From contig ML133422.1 in assembly GCA_003864495.1 (NCBI GenBank), positions 2,845,601-2,909,600 on the forward strand: a stretch of DNA of 64,000 bases, in the 5' to 3' direction. Below the pieces are notes generated by a model. The model saw only the letters and a program-made list of their open reading frames with translations. It searched no databases and was not told the origin of the DNA. Each line of letters starts with the position of its first letter. The first letter of the stretch is position 1. Below are positions 25,403 to 37,000 of the stretch, one piece after another. The stretch comes from Nemopilema nomurai. Its lineage: Eukaryota; Cnidaria; Scyphozoa; Rhizostomeae; Rhizostomatidae. The position numbers and the translations under genes are program-made.

Positions 25403-28400
25403 TTATTTACTGTCACTTGTCAGCTGGTTAAGCTGTCTCTGAACTCTTTGGGCTTTAAAATCAACACTGTCACTCCGCATTGGTGTCTCTTCAGAAAGTG
25501 AACCAGATCCAGTTCCTTTGGCAAACATGACAGGTGAAAAAGTCTGTGCATTCACGTTGAAAGATTGTAAGGGAAAGACAGCTCTCCCAGAAGGACTCTT
25601 CAGCAAAAAACTAGGTTGGGCAGCGATTCTCTCTAAAGAGTGATTATTTTCTTTTTCATCTGCATTTGGCCTTATATCAATTCGAGTGGGAGCAATTGGT
25701 ACCATTTCTACAGTATCAGGAGTTGACTTCTTCTGCTTGCCAATGTCATTAGCTGCAGATGTTGGCATGAGCTGTGCAAACTGCAAAGAGTTACTGCCTT
25801 TGAGGCATGTAAGTGCATCTACTAACTTTCTATTTTGGGCATTCGGTGAATGTGCCAGACTGAATAAAAACAAGGGGCCAGCTGGCTTGACAGATGGACA
25901 GACCCTCTTGTCATTAAGAGACACAGTCCCAGGTGGCACTCCCAATGTTTCTTTTGTAGGTCTTTTACCACTAACAATTGTTGCTGGGTTCCATTGATTG
26001 TGTTCTGGAGCATTTGCAAGAAACCTGCTGATACTTGCATTCTTGGTCTTCATAGTAATATTATCATTCTTTGAAAGACCAACATCATCACAAAATGATG
26101 CCTGAATTCCTATAGAGGCAGTTTGTACAACCCTTTTGCTACTTTCAGAAGTCAAACTCTTCTTGAGATCGACAAACTTTCCTTGGCCATTAACACTTTC
26201 TGATGGAGTACTCAGGAGAATCTTTTCAAGTTCACTGCGAAGGGTAGCTGTGTTCTTTTTAGATTGGCATTGATCCATGATTACTTCCAAAGATGACAAT
26301 GTCAGAGCTTTTGAGTTGTTGCTCTTCAAAGAATTTTCATTTGTAGATTTTGCTTCCGCTTCAGATGTTCCTGTTTCTCCAAGCCTATTAAGGAGACAGC
26401 AGCGGCTTCCTTTTTCTGAATTTTCAGCATTATTTAGAGTATTTCCTTCCACTTCTTGTTTCTGCAAGTGCTTATGTGCAGTGATAAGGTGCATTAAGCC
26501 ATTTGGATTCTGCAACTTCTCTGGGAATCTCTCCTGTAACTTCTTAATCTCTTCACGAAAACTCCTTTCATTTGGGCTAACTTCCACAGCTAAAATAAAA
26601 AAGGAGTCCAAATTAGTGTTCAAAAATTTTGACTTTTCAGAAGAAAAGGAAAACAGACCATGCTTATTGTCTAAAAATCAAGCACAGAAGTCAAGAATCA
26701 AATAAGCGTTTTAAACATCTGCCCATTTTGGAATTATTAAAAGTAAAGTCAAAAAGTCATAGAAAACCAAATTCTGATTCTATAAATCGATTCACATGTT
26801 TGTTTATCCTTGAAGAAATCTTGAAGATGTGGAAAACTTTTCAATATCAGCTGGTATTTCTTACATTTACTCCTTTGAGTCCTTCTAGGAGATCCAATTA
26901 CTGGTACAACATATGTATGTTCGCTGTCCCCATATTTATGGACAAGGTCTTCAGCAGTGTTGTTTTCTATGGATCCTCCACCTTGTTCAGTTTTTGAGAA
27001 TTTGCAAATCTCCGCTTTGTTTTCTTTACTATCTGTGCTTGACCTCTTCCTTGAACGAATTGTTGCTGCAGATTTGGTCCTTGGTAACTTGCCCTTCTTC
27101 TGAGGGTTCAAAGTCTGGATTGCAATGTTGTTGGCAGATAGTGATCTGCTTTCAAGTCTTCTCACCGAACCATGCACTGAAACAAGAAAATATTTTCAAA
27201 AGGAGCACTAATAATCAATGCAGATACATTAGTTGTATTTGTTTGAAAAAACTATTTGGATTCTTTAACAACAGATGCTTTGAGGATGGGATATATACAT
27301 GTTGAATAAGAACTAAAAATACAAGAAACCATCAAATTTTGTCACATATCAAATATTTTGTCACAGGTCACATATAATTTGGACACAGTAGCATACATGT
27401 ATACACGCTTTTTTTATAAAGAACCACTTTATAAGGAACCTACATGTAGAAGACCGAAATATATAAAGAACTTATACTACTAAAAACGAAATCCCTAAGG
27501 AACTTTTCGATTTGAAAACTTTTTATAACTGCAAGCATCAAGAGCTAAAAAGCCTGTTCCATTCATTTGCAGCCAATACTCGCATAGATTGTTTGCTATT
27601 TGTGTGTCAAGTGCTGTATTGAGTAGTTTCAGCATATTCTATCTCACCCCTCTCTCTATCAAGTATTAAGGCTTGTTGATGTGCAGTTAAAAATAAGGAA
27701 CTTTTGGTACTAGAATCTGATGACTTGAGGTCTACAAATAAGAAACTTTTGAAACTAGGCCTTGTGGTAGGTTCCTTATAAAAAATTATTGTGTATTGGA
27801 AATGAAGATTTAATTTTGCAGATTATCTAAAGCTCGTGCCAGAAACTGAGATGCAGAGATGCTTAGAAATTTTTTTGAACAATGCAGCACTTACATTGCC
27901 TAGGTTCCAGAGCACATGGCAGGCTGAATAAAGAATGCTTTGTTGTCAGGTAATTCAAACTCCCACTTGAGACCTCACCAAGTGTTTCTGAATTAAAATG
28001 AAAGAAATTACCAATAAATAAACAGCTTCAAACTGACAAATTGAAAAAGTATGAATGCTAATACCCAGATGACAAGCTGAATAACATCAAATCTAATTGG
28101 ACAAGTATATTAACATCACAAGGGGTAAATGCATTTGAGGGAAATTTTGCAATGGCCAGATTTATCTCACAAAACTTGCTCTTGTAAGGCAGCTGTAAAG
28201 TTAAGTGTGAAAAGAACAAATAACCAATAAAAATCATTTTGAAAAATATCAAAATTCTTAAATCATGGTTCCCAAACCTGAATCAGGTTGTAGTGAATTC
28301 AAATCAACTCCAATCCACTTGAAAGCCGCTTTTCTGGACCCAGTCTTTTCGATTAATCCCATACTTGTCAAAATGTTTGCAATGTCATAAAGTCTCCTAA

Positions 28401-31003
28401 CTTTAGCTACAGGGACAAGAAAGAAGAGTTGATCAGATTTTGAAAATGATAGGAAAGTGTTGGAGACTCACGTTCAGCACAAAAATGAGAAAATCTTTAA
28501 ATTAATTATCTTAATTAGAATTATCTTAAAAATTCTTAAACCTAAGTGTAAACTTTGTCATCCAAATTGCATATACATGAAATTGTACTTGAAATTAGCT
28601 GTACTTGAAATTAGCTGTACTACTTATTCAAAATTGGGACAATCAAAGCTACCAATTAGAGCCCTCTTTTGCTAGTCTTTTTTGGTTTACTCACTTTTTG
28701 TTTTCCCAGAAGGATCTTCTGTCCCCTCTATAATCTCTTTGGCAGCCTCTTCTAATGCAATAACTGGGTTCTACAATCAATTTGAAACCGCTTACTAGCA
28801 ATTTTTAAAAGATTTAATTGATAGCAACACATTAGAAGCAATGATAACAAAATGTGATAATGAAGAATAACAATGTAAATTTAAATAGTGACAGTGCAAT
28901 GTGAATGAAAAAACGAAACAATCAATTATAACAAAAAATATAATCCAAACAATAAAAAAATATTATCATTTATAACAAGAAATCATGAGGTGTGGTGACA
29001 TAGAGATGATGGATCAGGACACTGCTTGGTAAGCTTCTCATTGTCCTGAAAACTACCTTAGGATGCTAGGTAGAAACAAATAATACTAAATATATACAAA
29101 CCTCAGCTGCCATAAACAGCATAATCAACTTTTGACAGAATATCCCTAATGACTTGCTCCTTCGTCTACTCTTGTCATCATCTAGGTTTTTTAAAACTTG
29201 TTAATCAACAGTTACTCTTCAGAATAAATCAATTAAATTATCAACATAAAAGTAAATATATACATTAAAAAGTACAACATAATAATAAACCAATGAACAA
29301 ATACACCCATAAGAACATTTATAGTAGCACTAGGGTGAGAAGAGACAGATAATCATTAAGGTAAACAAAATAATCCTTACTGAAAATAAAAAAGAATAAA
29401 AGTTGTTCTGCAAAAAGATATTGTTTCTTTTCTTGGAAATATTTTACTGCAACATATACTTTCTGTGAACACAGCATTCTGTATTAATGCTAATAGACTT
29501 CAATTATATATACAACATAAACAGAGGATAATCACCTTGGCTTATAGATGAAACATTATCACCAATGGACACTTCAAAATCTTGATCTTCAACTGTCTTG
29601 CCACTATGTAGCCATGTGGGTAAAGTACTTTGATTACCAACATTATCTAAACTATCATGGCTTTTTTTGCCATAAATCTTCTTAGAAAGGGCCTAAAAAG
29701 AGAAAACTGGGACATTAAAAAACAAATAATTTGGTATTAAGCAAAAATTCAATGAAACTTTATCAAAAGACATGGTGATAAAGAATAAGAACATGCAAAG
29801 AATCTACAAAAACTTAATCAAATCAAGACAGTTTTATCAAATCCATTAATATTTTGCAGAATGTGATCTAAAAATATCCTCAACTGTTACTATCTAACAA
29901 CTGATTTAGCAAACAAATTTAACTAAATATCTACAAATACATAAATTATCAGCTTTTAAAATAAATTTTGGTGACTACCTTTAATTTGCTTAAAGTTGGT
30001 ACCAGTCTACTAGATCCATGCCAGTTGTAAGTATTCTTCCCTTGCTTTGTTACATACTCTAAACTTTCCAGCACATTGACAATATCATATATTCTCCTTC
30101 TTTCAACATCTGTGGATAAAAATGAATAGTAAACATGATGAATAGCAATAAGCATAAAAGAAAAGCTCAAAATCAAACAACTACTAAAAACATTGCAAGA
30201 GATAATTTTTGCAAATCAAATCTGACCAATTAAGCATGGTAAGCCTAGCTTAGATCAAAACTGTACACACTTAAAATTCTACATATAAAACCAACCACAT
30301 AAAAATATTCATACTTAATTCCTTTGCTACATCATGTAGAGAAATGATAGTTCCTTCAGATCCGTCAGGGTACCTGCTAAGGAATCTAAAAAGGAAATAG
30401 AAAATTATTGTTATACCAACACAAAAGACAGCATAAAACATTTAACATGGAATAAAAGCACAAATTAAAAGATAGGCAAAAAAGGTGAGATCACAAAAAA
30501 TTCAATGATGGGAGTTTACAAAACAGACTATATAAACAATTTTAATTGAAGACATACTTCTGACAGAGCAGACCCAATGATTTTAATTTCCTTCCAGAAC
30601 CCATGTCTTTTTTCTCAAATCCTCCTTTACTGTCTCCTTCACATAAGTCATGTTTATCTTCTGTTGAGTCTGAACTGGTACTGAATGTATCCTCTTCATC
30701 ATTTTTATCAACAAAAAGTTCTCTTTTCTCCTTACTCTCATCGCGCGAACTGGCCATTTCAAAAGCAGCAGACACGAGCATTTTCAAGTTTGCTGTTGGT
30801 GTCAAGGGGCCTTCTAAAGAGACTGGAATCCCAGCATGTTTTTGTGGAGTAATTGGCAAACTATTAGCAGTCTTCTCTAACTTAACTCGGAAACTTGCTT
30901 CCCTTATATCCTCATCAGATTTACTCCTTTCCAAAGACTTCATCATTTTTATAATTGCTTCCACGATGCCTTTGATAGCTTCATTTACTGCATCAAAAAT
31001 TTC
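25403..31003 (-). CDS. E2F8-like: Atypical E2F transcription factor, E2F7/E2F8 type
   Basis: A cell-cycle repressor that binds E2F sites through two DNA-binding domains without a DP partner. Exons in transcript order: 31003-30558, 30385-30315, 30109-29979, 29692-29536, 29181-29102, 28770-28695, 28406-28278, 27987-27895, 27176-26865, 26589-25403 (stop). All junction phases agree. Domain 1 spans the first three exons ([16 protein letters not shown] ... [16 protein letters not shown] ... NTYNWHG). Domain 2 spans exons 5-7 ([14 protein letters not shown] ... [16 protein letters not shown] ... AFKWIG). Both keep the RRxYDI recognition motif. No dimerisation or RB-binding region is seen, as expected of this class. 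From the first in-frame ATG (30946) the protein is 874 residues, close to E2F7/8. The frame is open back to a possible acceptor at 31004, so a further 5' coding exon is possible. The donor for the 26865 exon could alternatively lie a few bases earlier in the same phase. Confidence 0.95.
27409..27786. mobile_element. Short TIR element (MITE-like), copy 1
   Basis: A 378-bp element in an E2F intron. Its outer ends are inverted repeats of TTTTTTATAAGGAACC type, with the motif doubled at the left end. A second copy lies at 55650-56033 in opposite orientation; the two match along their whole length apart from scattered substitutions and small indels. There is no coding capacity. The flanks show no clear target duplication. 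Confidence 0.75.
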
Positions 31004-31276
31004 CTTGAAGAAAAAGATTTAAAAATGTAAAAATAATTTGCAAAGCAAAAAGTTTTTTTCTCCAAATTTGTCAACTCAAAATAGTATCGATGTAGCAAGC
31101 AATATTCTGAATATCTGAAATTCCATGGTATATCACTAATTCTTCCTAGAAACAGACAAATTATTATTCAAAGATGAAATATTAAATTCAAGCGAAGCTT
31201 ATCCTCGACTAATTTCCCCTGTATAAAAGTAACAAAGGATAAAATGGAAACATTACACCCCCTTTTCACCCCTGAA

Positions 31277-32198
31277 TTGGCGCCAAAATATTCAACAACT
31301 CGAATTTGATTACGTCGTTAATAATAAATTTCAAATTGCTACTCGTAAATTCTGGTCCTTGTACGAAATTAACACAGAAAACTAACAAATAGTTTACTAA
31401 AGGCAAGATACCGACACAAAAAAAAATAGACAAAATCTGCAACAAGTTGTTTGCATTTTGATAATTATAACTATACTGTTATTATTACCACTGTCCTACA
31501 AATTGAGAACTTTGCATCGAGGATACGCAAAGAGCTTTTAAAAGCGCAAAGTGCAGTTGAAATATTAACCAGGCCTAAAGTCCAAGTGTCCACCTTCCCC
31601 CGAGTGATTCGCGGGCTGTTAGCGACTCGCTAAACCTGTTGCCAATTCACAAGAAACACGGACAATTAGTTGTAGGAGCAAGAATATATTTGGAAATCTC
31701 ATCACACACAAATTGCATCGTTGAAATCAGTTGTTTGAAACGAATAACATTTTTATTAGGTCACTTCTCTTGGTCACAGTATAGCTAGGCCCATCCCTTG
31801 AAATCTTACCAAACTGAAGGACATTGATTGTAAAACTGGATGGCTTCAGAGGCCAAGCTATAATATCTTGCAAAAATTGTAGGTTAACTTTGTAATGTAT
31901 AAAAAATTCAAATACCTGCAAGGCGCAATTCGTTACAGTACAACCATTAAGAGCGCCAAAGTTCTTCCTTCTCCATGCACCACTTTGTGTCCGTTGATTT
32001 GGCGCGGTCACATTTGCGCTCTTGAAGTGTATTTCAACAATGCCCAATCAGAGTCGAGTAATCGGTCACATGATGAAAGACGAATCAATTAAATCTGAAA
32101 GGCGCCAAAATTAAAGCGCCAAAAAACCTCCTGTGCAGTGCCAGAAATCTGTTATTCATTTCAGAGGGATATTTCTCCATTTCTAATTCCCGCCAAAA
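31277..32198. promoter_or_regulatory. Cluster of E2F-type sites upstream of the E2F gene
   Basis: Sites: TTGGCGCCAAAA at 31277-31288, GCGCCAAA at 31953-31960, TTTGGCGCGG at 31998-32007, GCGCCAAA at 32102-32109 and again at 32116-32123, and TTCCCGCCAAAA at 32187-32198. All match TTTSSCGC or its complement. They sit just upstream of the first recognised E2F exon, in the position of a promoter. E2F7/8 genes are known E2F targets, so auto- or cross-regulation is a reasonable inference. Confidence 0.7.
31916..32047 (-). other. Possible untranslated first exon of the E2F gene
   Basis: On the minus strand the frame is open here and ends at a consensus donor (TTGCAG then GTATTT, exon end 31916), in phase 0, which fits the 31003 exon. 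No ATG occurs in that frame and a TGA lies just upstream, so if used it would be 5' UTR. Two of the E2F sites fall inside it. This is inferred only from splice signal, phase and position. Confidence 0.3.
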
Positions 32199-33950
32199 AT
32201 GCAAAATTGAAAAAGCCAATTACTGCAATTCTCATAGCCGTTCTGATTGCGCATAAGATTTCCAAGCCACCCAATGACACTTCAGCACCAGTATTAATTC
32301 AGTGCTTTTTCTTCTCCAATTTTTACAGTGATCTGGGCTAAAGTGGGTAAAAACAGAAAAGGGATCAAGAGAAGAGAAAGCTATAAATTGTGTAGTGCAA
32401 TCCTAAAAGCTTTGGTATTTTATTCTTTTTTGTAACCACGTTTGTGTATGGTAGCCTTCGCGTTCCTGGAAGAAATACATTGGCTTTTTGTCCCATGCTT
32501 AAAAAGATTAAAAAGACTAACCAGCTAGTCGATTTGGCGTTACCTTTGATTCACCAAAACGTAGATTCAAAGCTCTGATTATAAAATTACTGTCTCTTTA
32601 TAGAGGTCTAAGATTGCAATTTTGAAGAATTTTGGGTGGGTGCAAATTCCATTTGATATCATAGTTTTTATTCTCGTTGTCTAAGTTAATGAAATTAAAT
32701 GTGAACTATTTGTCTAATGGGTCAGGATTATCATCATAGACATTAACGAAATTGAAGGAAAAGTCTTTTGTTCTAATGCACTTTACCAGAGCGGACAAGC
32801 TGAACAATCAAAGACTGCAACAAAATGACAGCAACAACAACGAACACGTGTTCTGTTGAAAATTTTATCCCCGTGGGCTTCATTTGGTCAAAATACCATT
32901 GTGAACAAATAATTTCTGAACAATGCAGGCGTAAGATTCCAGCAAATGGAAGCAAAGCCCATTTTAGTGCGACATCTTGATGATAGACCTAAATTGAAAG
33001 AGTCACTCGAAAGTAAATTAATTGTTACAGCTGCAATGCGTGCCAGAGGAAAACACCGAGAAATTAGATCTTTCATTCAACAAGACTTCACGCATGATTA
33101 AGTTTTATTGTAAATTAGTTTTGAATCAAATCAAGCAAAGTCTAATTACTAACTATCAACGCTTCATTTTATAACTGATGCTATAATACTCTTATTTCAA
33201 GTAGGGGCGCCTGCAATAGGGGGTAGTGGGGCAGTAATGCAAGATTAATATTCTCTCTCTGCTGCTCTCTTGCTAGTATTTATATGCTTTCACCTCTTAA
33301 CTGGACATATACAGGCGCTCCTAATTTCCTATAGATATTATACGCGTTTACTTCATCGCAATCTTCCAACATTAAATAATATTTATCTGATAAGTTTCAG
33401 TCTCTCCATTCTTACATAAGCTAAGCTAGGAACAACTAGAGGGTAAATTATACAGGTATACGGTCACGACGTATTCTATGAAGATATTTATTGGCGTCTG
33501 CGGTTCTTCGTAGAATCTCAAAAATAAGAAATAATTCGCAGAATGATTAGGTTTCCAAAAATAGGCTAGAGACACACAAGTTTTGGCGGCTGGTTAAGTG
33601 ACAGTCGTTTTTTATTCATATAATGGACAGCCAAGAAATAACGTGTCATTCAAATGGGAGAAAAAGGCTGGGTTAAAGACATCTTCTTATCTCACTTTCA
33701 AAAAGCAGGCCAAGAATTTAATAACATGCTCAATGCTTTCCTGCCTAGATGTTCGCTTGGAGATTACGGTGCACCTCAAAGCCCATGAAATTTTTTATGA
33801 AAAAGCTTCCAAGCAAATATATAACAGCTTGGGACCTTAAGATTAAAACCGAAGGCAGTAGAAAGTTTCGGGTTTCGGAGCAGATTTTTAAAAGTGAATT
33901 TGGGCAGATAGAGAAAAGGGTGAATTTCAAATAGATGGTTAACAATAGGG
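32199..33950. other. Intergenic between E2F promoter and syntaxin 3' end
   Basis: No gene found. Short frames on both strands lack motifs. It contains a weak foldback: TAGGGGCGCCTGCA at 33202-33215 and its near-complement TACAGGCGCTCCTA at 33310-33323, perhaps the ends of a ~120-bp non-autonomous element. Confidence 0.5.
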
Positions 33951-34084
33951 CTTTAAAGAAGGGGCATAACTCTAAATGGGGGTTAAAGAAGGGGCATAAC
34001 TCTAAATGGGGGTTAAAGAAGGGGCATAACTCTAAAGGGGGGTTAAAGAAGGTACATAACTCTAAATATGGGTTAAAGAAGGGG
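33951..34084. repeat. 30-bp minisatellite overlapping the syntaxin stop codon
   Basis: Four full units of exactly 30 bp (33951, 33981, 34011, 34041) and a 14-bp partial one (34071-34084). The core is GGTTAAAGAAGGGGCATAAC. Read on the minus strand each unit contains CCCCTTCTTTAA; the last, partial unit supplies the final residues and the TAA stop of the syntaxin gene. Confidence 0.95.
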
Positions 34085-37000
34085 ACACAGCGGCAGGCAG
34101 GGACACGGACAGCAAAGGATCATTCTTCCTCGCTTGTATCTTTTCGCAGCCTTCAAAGCAGGAAGCGTAACTCTGAGGTATTCGTCGGTAGCCTCCACGT
34201 TGAATTGAATGTTATCAATCAGTTGTCCCTGGCGAAAATAAATGATATCTTAATGCAATTTCCACTCTCCTTGTCGTGCTCTTTTGCGTACAAAAAGTGT
34301 GAATGTAATTTTCTTACAAAAAGTAGGAAATCAGAAAATGTAACCGTTACAAACACAATGAGTCCTACAACGATAGCCAATGCCTGGATCATCATAAACA
34401 ATACAAACATGAAACAAATTGCAATTACAAAGATTACAAAGATTGAAACATTACAAAGATTAGAAACAATAAAGAAATATAACCAAAACTACTACAAGCG
34501 TTGTAAACACTATAAACGTTACTGACATTACAAAACATTGCAAACATAACAATCATTGCAAACATTACAAAACATTACAAAACATTGCAAACATAACAAA
34601 ACATTGCAAGCATGAAAAACGCTGCAACCAAACATATGAACAATTCAAACATTACACGCGTTCATTACAAACATGTCAAACCACTCAGTGAGAATCAATC
34701 AGTGCCACCGTTTCATGCAAGCCATTGAAAAAAGGTAAGTCCGTGTTTTGCCTTGGTTATGATATCTGGTGTAGCTTTCTTGGCAGTGAAAATGATGCTG
34801 GAGTCGAGACGTTTGCCTTGCTGCCATGCAATAGAACACCTTAGGCAACACTAGAGAACAGAGGCTTCTTTGCCAACACACAGGGCCTTACTAACGTCCT
34901 CCCTCCTACGTCTTTGCCAAAATTGGCCAAAGACATGGCCAAAGAAAGGCAAATGAGCCACAAAAGCCACATGTGCTGGATTAAAGTCTCTTAAAGCCAT
35001 AGAAAAAACCACTCAGAGTTTCCTGGCTACCCATTAACGATTGGGAATCAAGGTCCCTATAAATGCAACACTCTTGGTGCACAGGGCCTAAAACAAGCAC
35101 GAAATGGTGACCAGAATGAATTGCGGTGGACACCAATATGCATTTAATATGTAGAGCAGCAGCTGTGGCCATTCACTGCCACGTCGATTGAGAATCCACA
35201 AGCGCTAGGCCCCATGGGTAATTTATAGTCTACAGGGTAATGAGGAGTTTTAAAACATTGAGCGTTATGGACAGAGTTTGTGGGAGTTGGCTTTAACTTC
35301 GTGGCTTAAATATCCTGCAATTAAGCTAATTTCTGTAGCTAATGTTGCTGTGTAGGAATGCATCAATAGAACAAGAGTTTCTGCGGCCTTGCGACCGAGC
35401 ACCACGTACCTGACTCTCAATGGTTCTCGCCATCTCTAGAAACAAGTCTTGGATGTCCTAGCAAACACAAGCGAGGCTAATCAACAAACAATTGATTTCA
35501 ATCAACATGCTTTAGGGATTGATTGATTGAATACACTACACTTAAGTGATTGCAGAAAACCAGAACAACGAAGAACATAGATCAAGGCATCTACTTTAGG
35601 TCCACTTCCTTGTCAAATAACTGCAATTGTTAATTTTTCTTAAGTGAAAATCAGGATTATTCATCATTAGTGACTTTTGATGATACAATTTATGGTGATT
35701 AGGTCATCGATTTATTAACTCGATAAATTACGAATCATGCCATATTGATCCTTCAAATCTGTAGCCAATGTTGGTTTGGGGATGTTGAAGTACGAGAGAT
35801 TACTCACATAAAGGCTTTTTTCAAGGCGAATTATGTCTGCGTGTCTTGACTCTACGAGCTTCAAAGCAGCCTTAGTGCTTTGTGTCTCTGCTACGATCTG
35901 AAGATTATTCGATTATTCGTATTAACCATGAAAATACATTTCATGCATAGTGGAAACAAGAAGTTGAAGTTGCGATTAATTACCTGGTGGCGAAAGAATT
36001 TTACCATGACGTCACTTTCAGTTAATCATTCTATTGGTATACAGTTTCAAAGTCTGGTCGATGCAATACCGCGGATCCAGCGTGTATTGCTTTGGTCTAG
36101 CGCTCGGGCTGGCAAAAGTTCTACAGCTTTATAAACTATAACGGTGACTAGAAAAAAAGGGTCACAGGAAGTGATCTCAATTGCAATGTACCCCCAAAGC
36201 GTGGTACCCACATTGACGGAAAACACAGCGAATTCTCCTCGTTCCAGCATCTCTTCGACTTCATCTTCTGATTTTGCTGAGCCAGCTAAATGGAACAAAA
36301 TAACCTCTTCATTAAATGCCTCCTTTCGATATTGGAAGGCCTTGGTAACCCCCTTACCCTGACAGTAAAACCACCTTAAGTGTGCGTGCACAGCCCAAGA
36401 GAAAGAAGGACTTGACTCTTTTAATTCTAAGTGGAGAACAAAGACATAACTTCGTCTCCCAAAACATTAGCACATCAAAACTTTGCAGCTTATAAAAAGA
36501 GTTAAGTCCACCCAAGAAAGCAAAGTCGTTACGCCAAAATAGGCGCCTCTGGTCTGTACTTTCCATTGTTATACCCTTTTCAATTTCACAATTATATCTA
36601 TGATCCTTCGTAAGAAATCCTGTTGCCTACGACAATGATATCTTTAAGATTGAAAGGCGCACAATCCCCTACCAATTTCTAGTTGCCGGGCAATCCTCTT
36701 TTTGCAGTTATCCCTGTGATTCAACTGAGAATTGTTATAATCGTGGATAACTTCTTGGAACGCTTTCTGCAGTGCAGTGACCTAACAAAGAGAGTGATTA
36801 TCAGGGCTTACAGGCATAGATGATAATTTTGATAGGCCCTGGTCTAGTGACCGCATCGCAATAAAGCATACCCAAGGTACCAAACTAGGGTAGATAAAGC
36901 ACTGCTTTGAAAGGAATTGCTAGTTTCCTTAGCTTACAGACCTGTCTGATAAAAAGAGTTGTCATTGGAAATCATATAATGAAATGCTGGATATTGCTTA

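Noticed and set aside
33935..34525. 196-residue plus-strand frame with LKKGHNSKWG repeats
   Set aside because: It is antisense to the last syntaxin exon and reads through the 30-bp minisatellite and an intron repeat.
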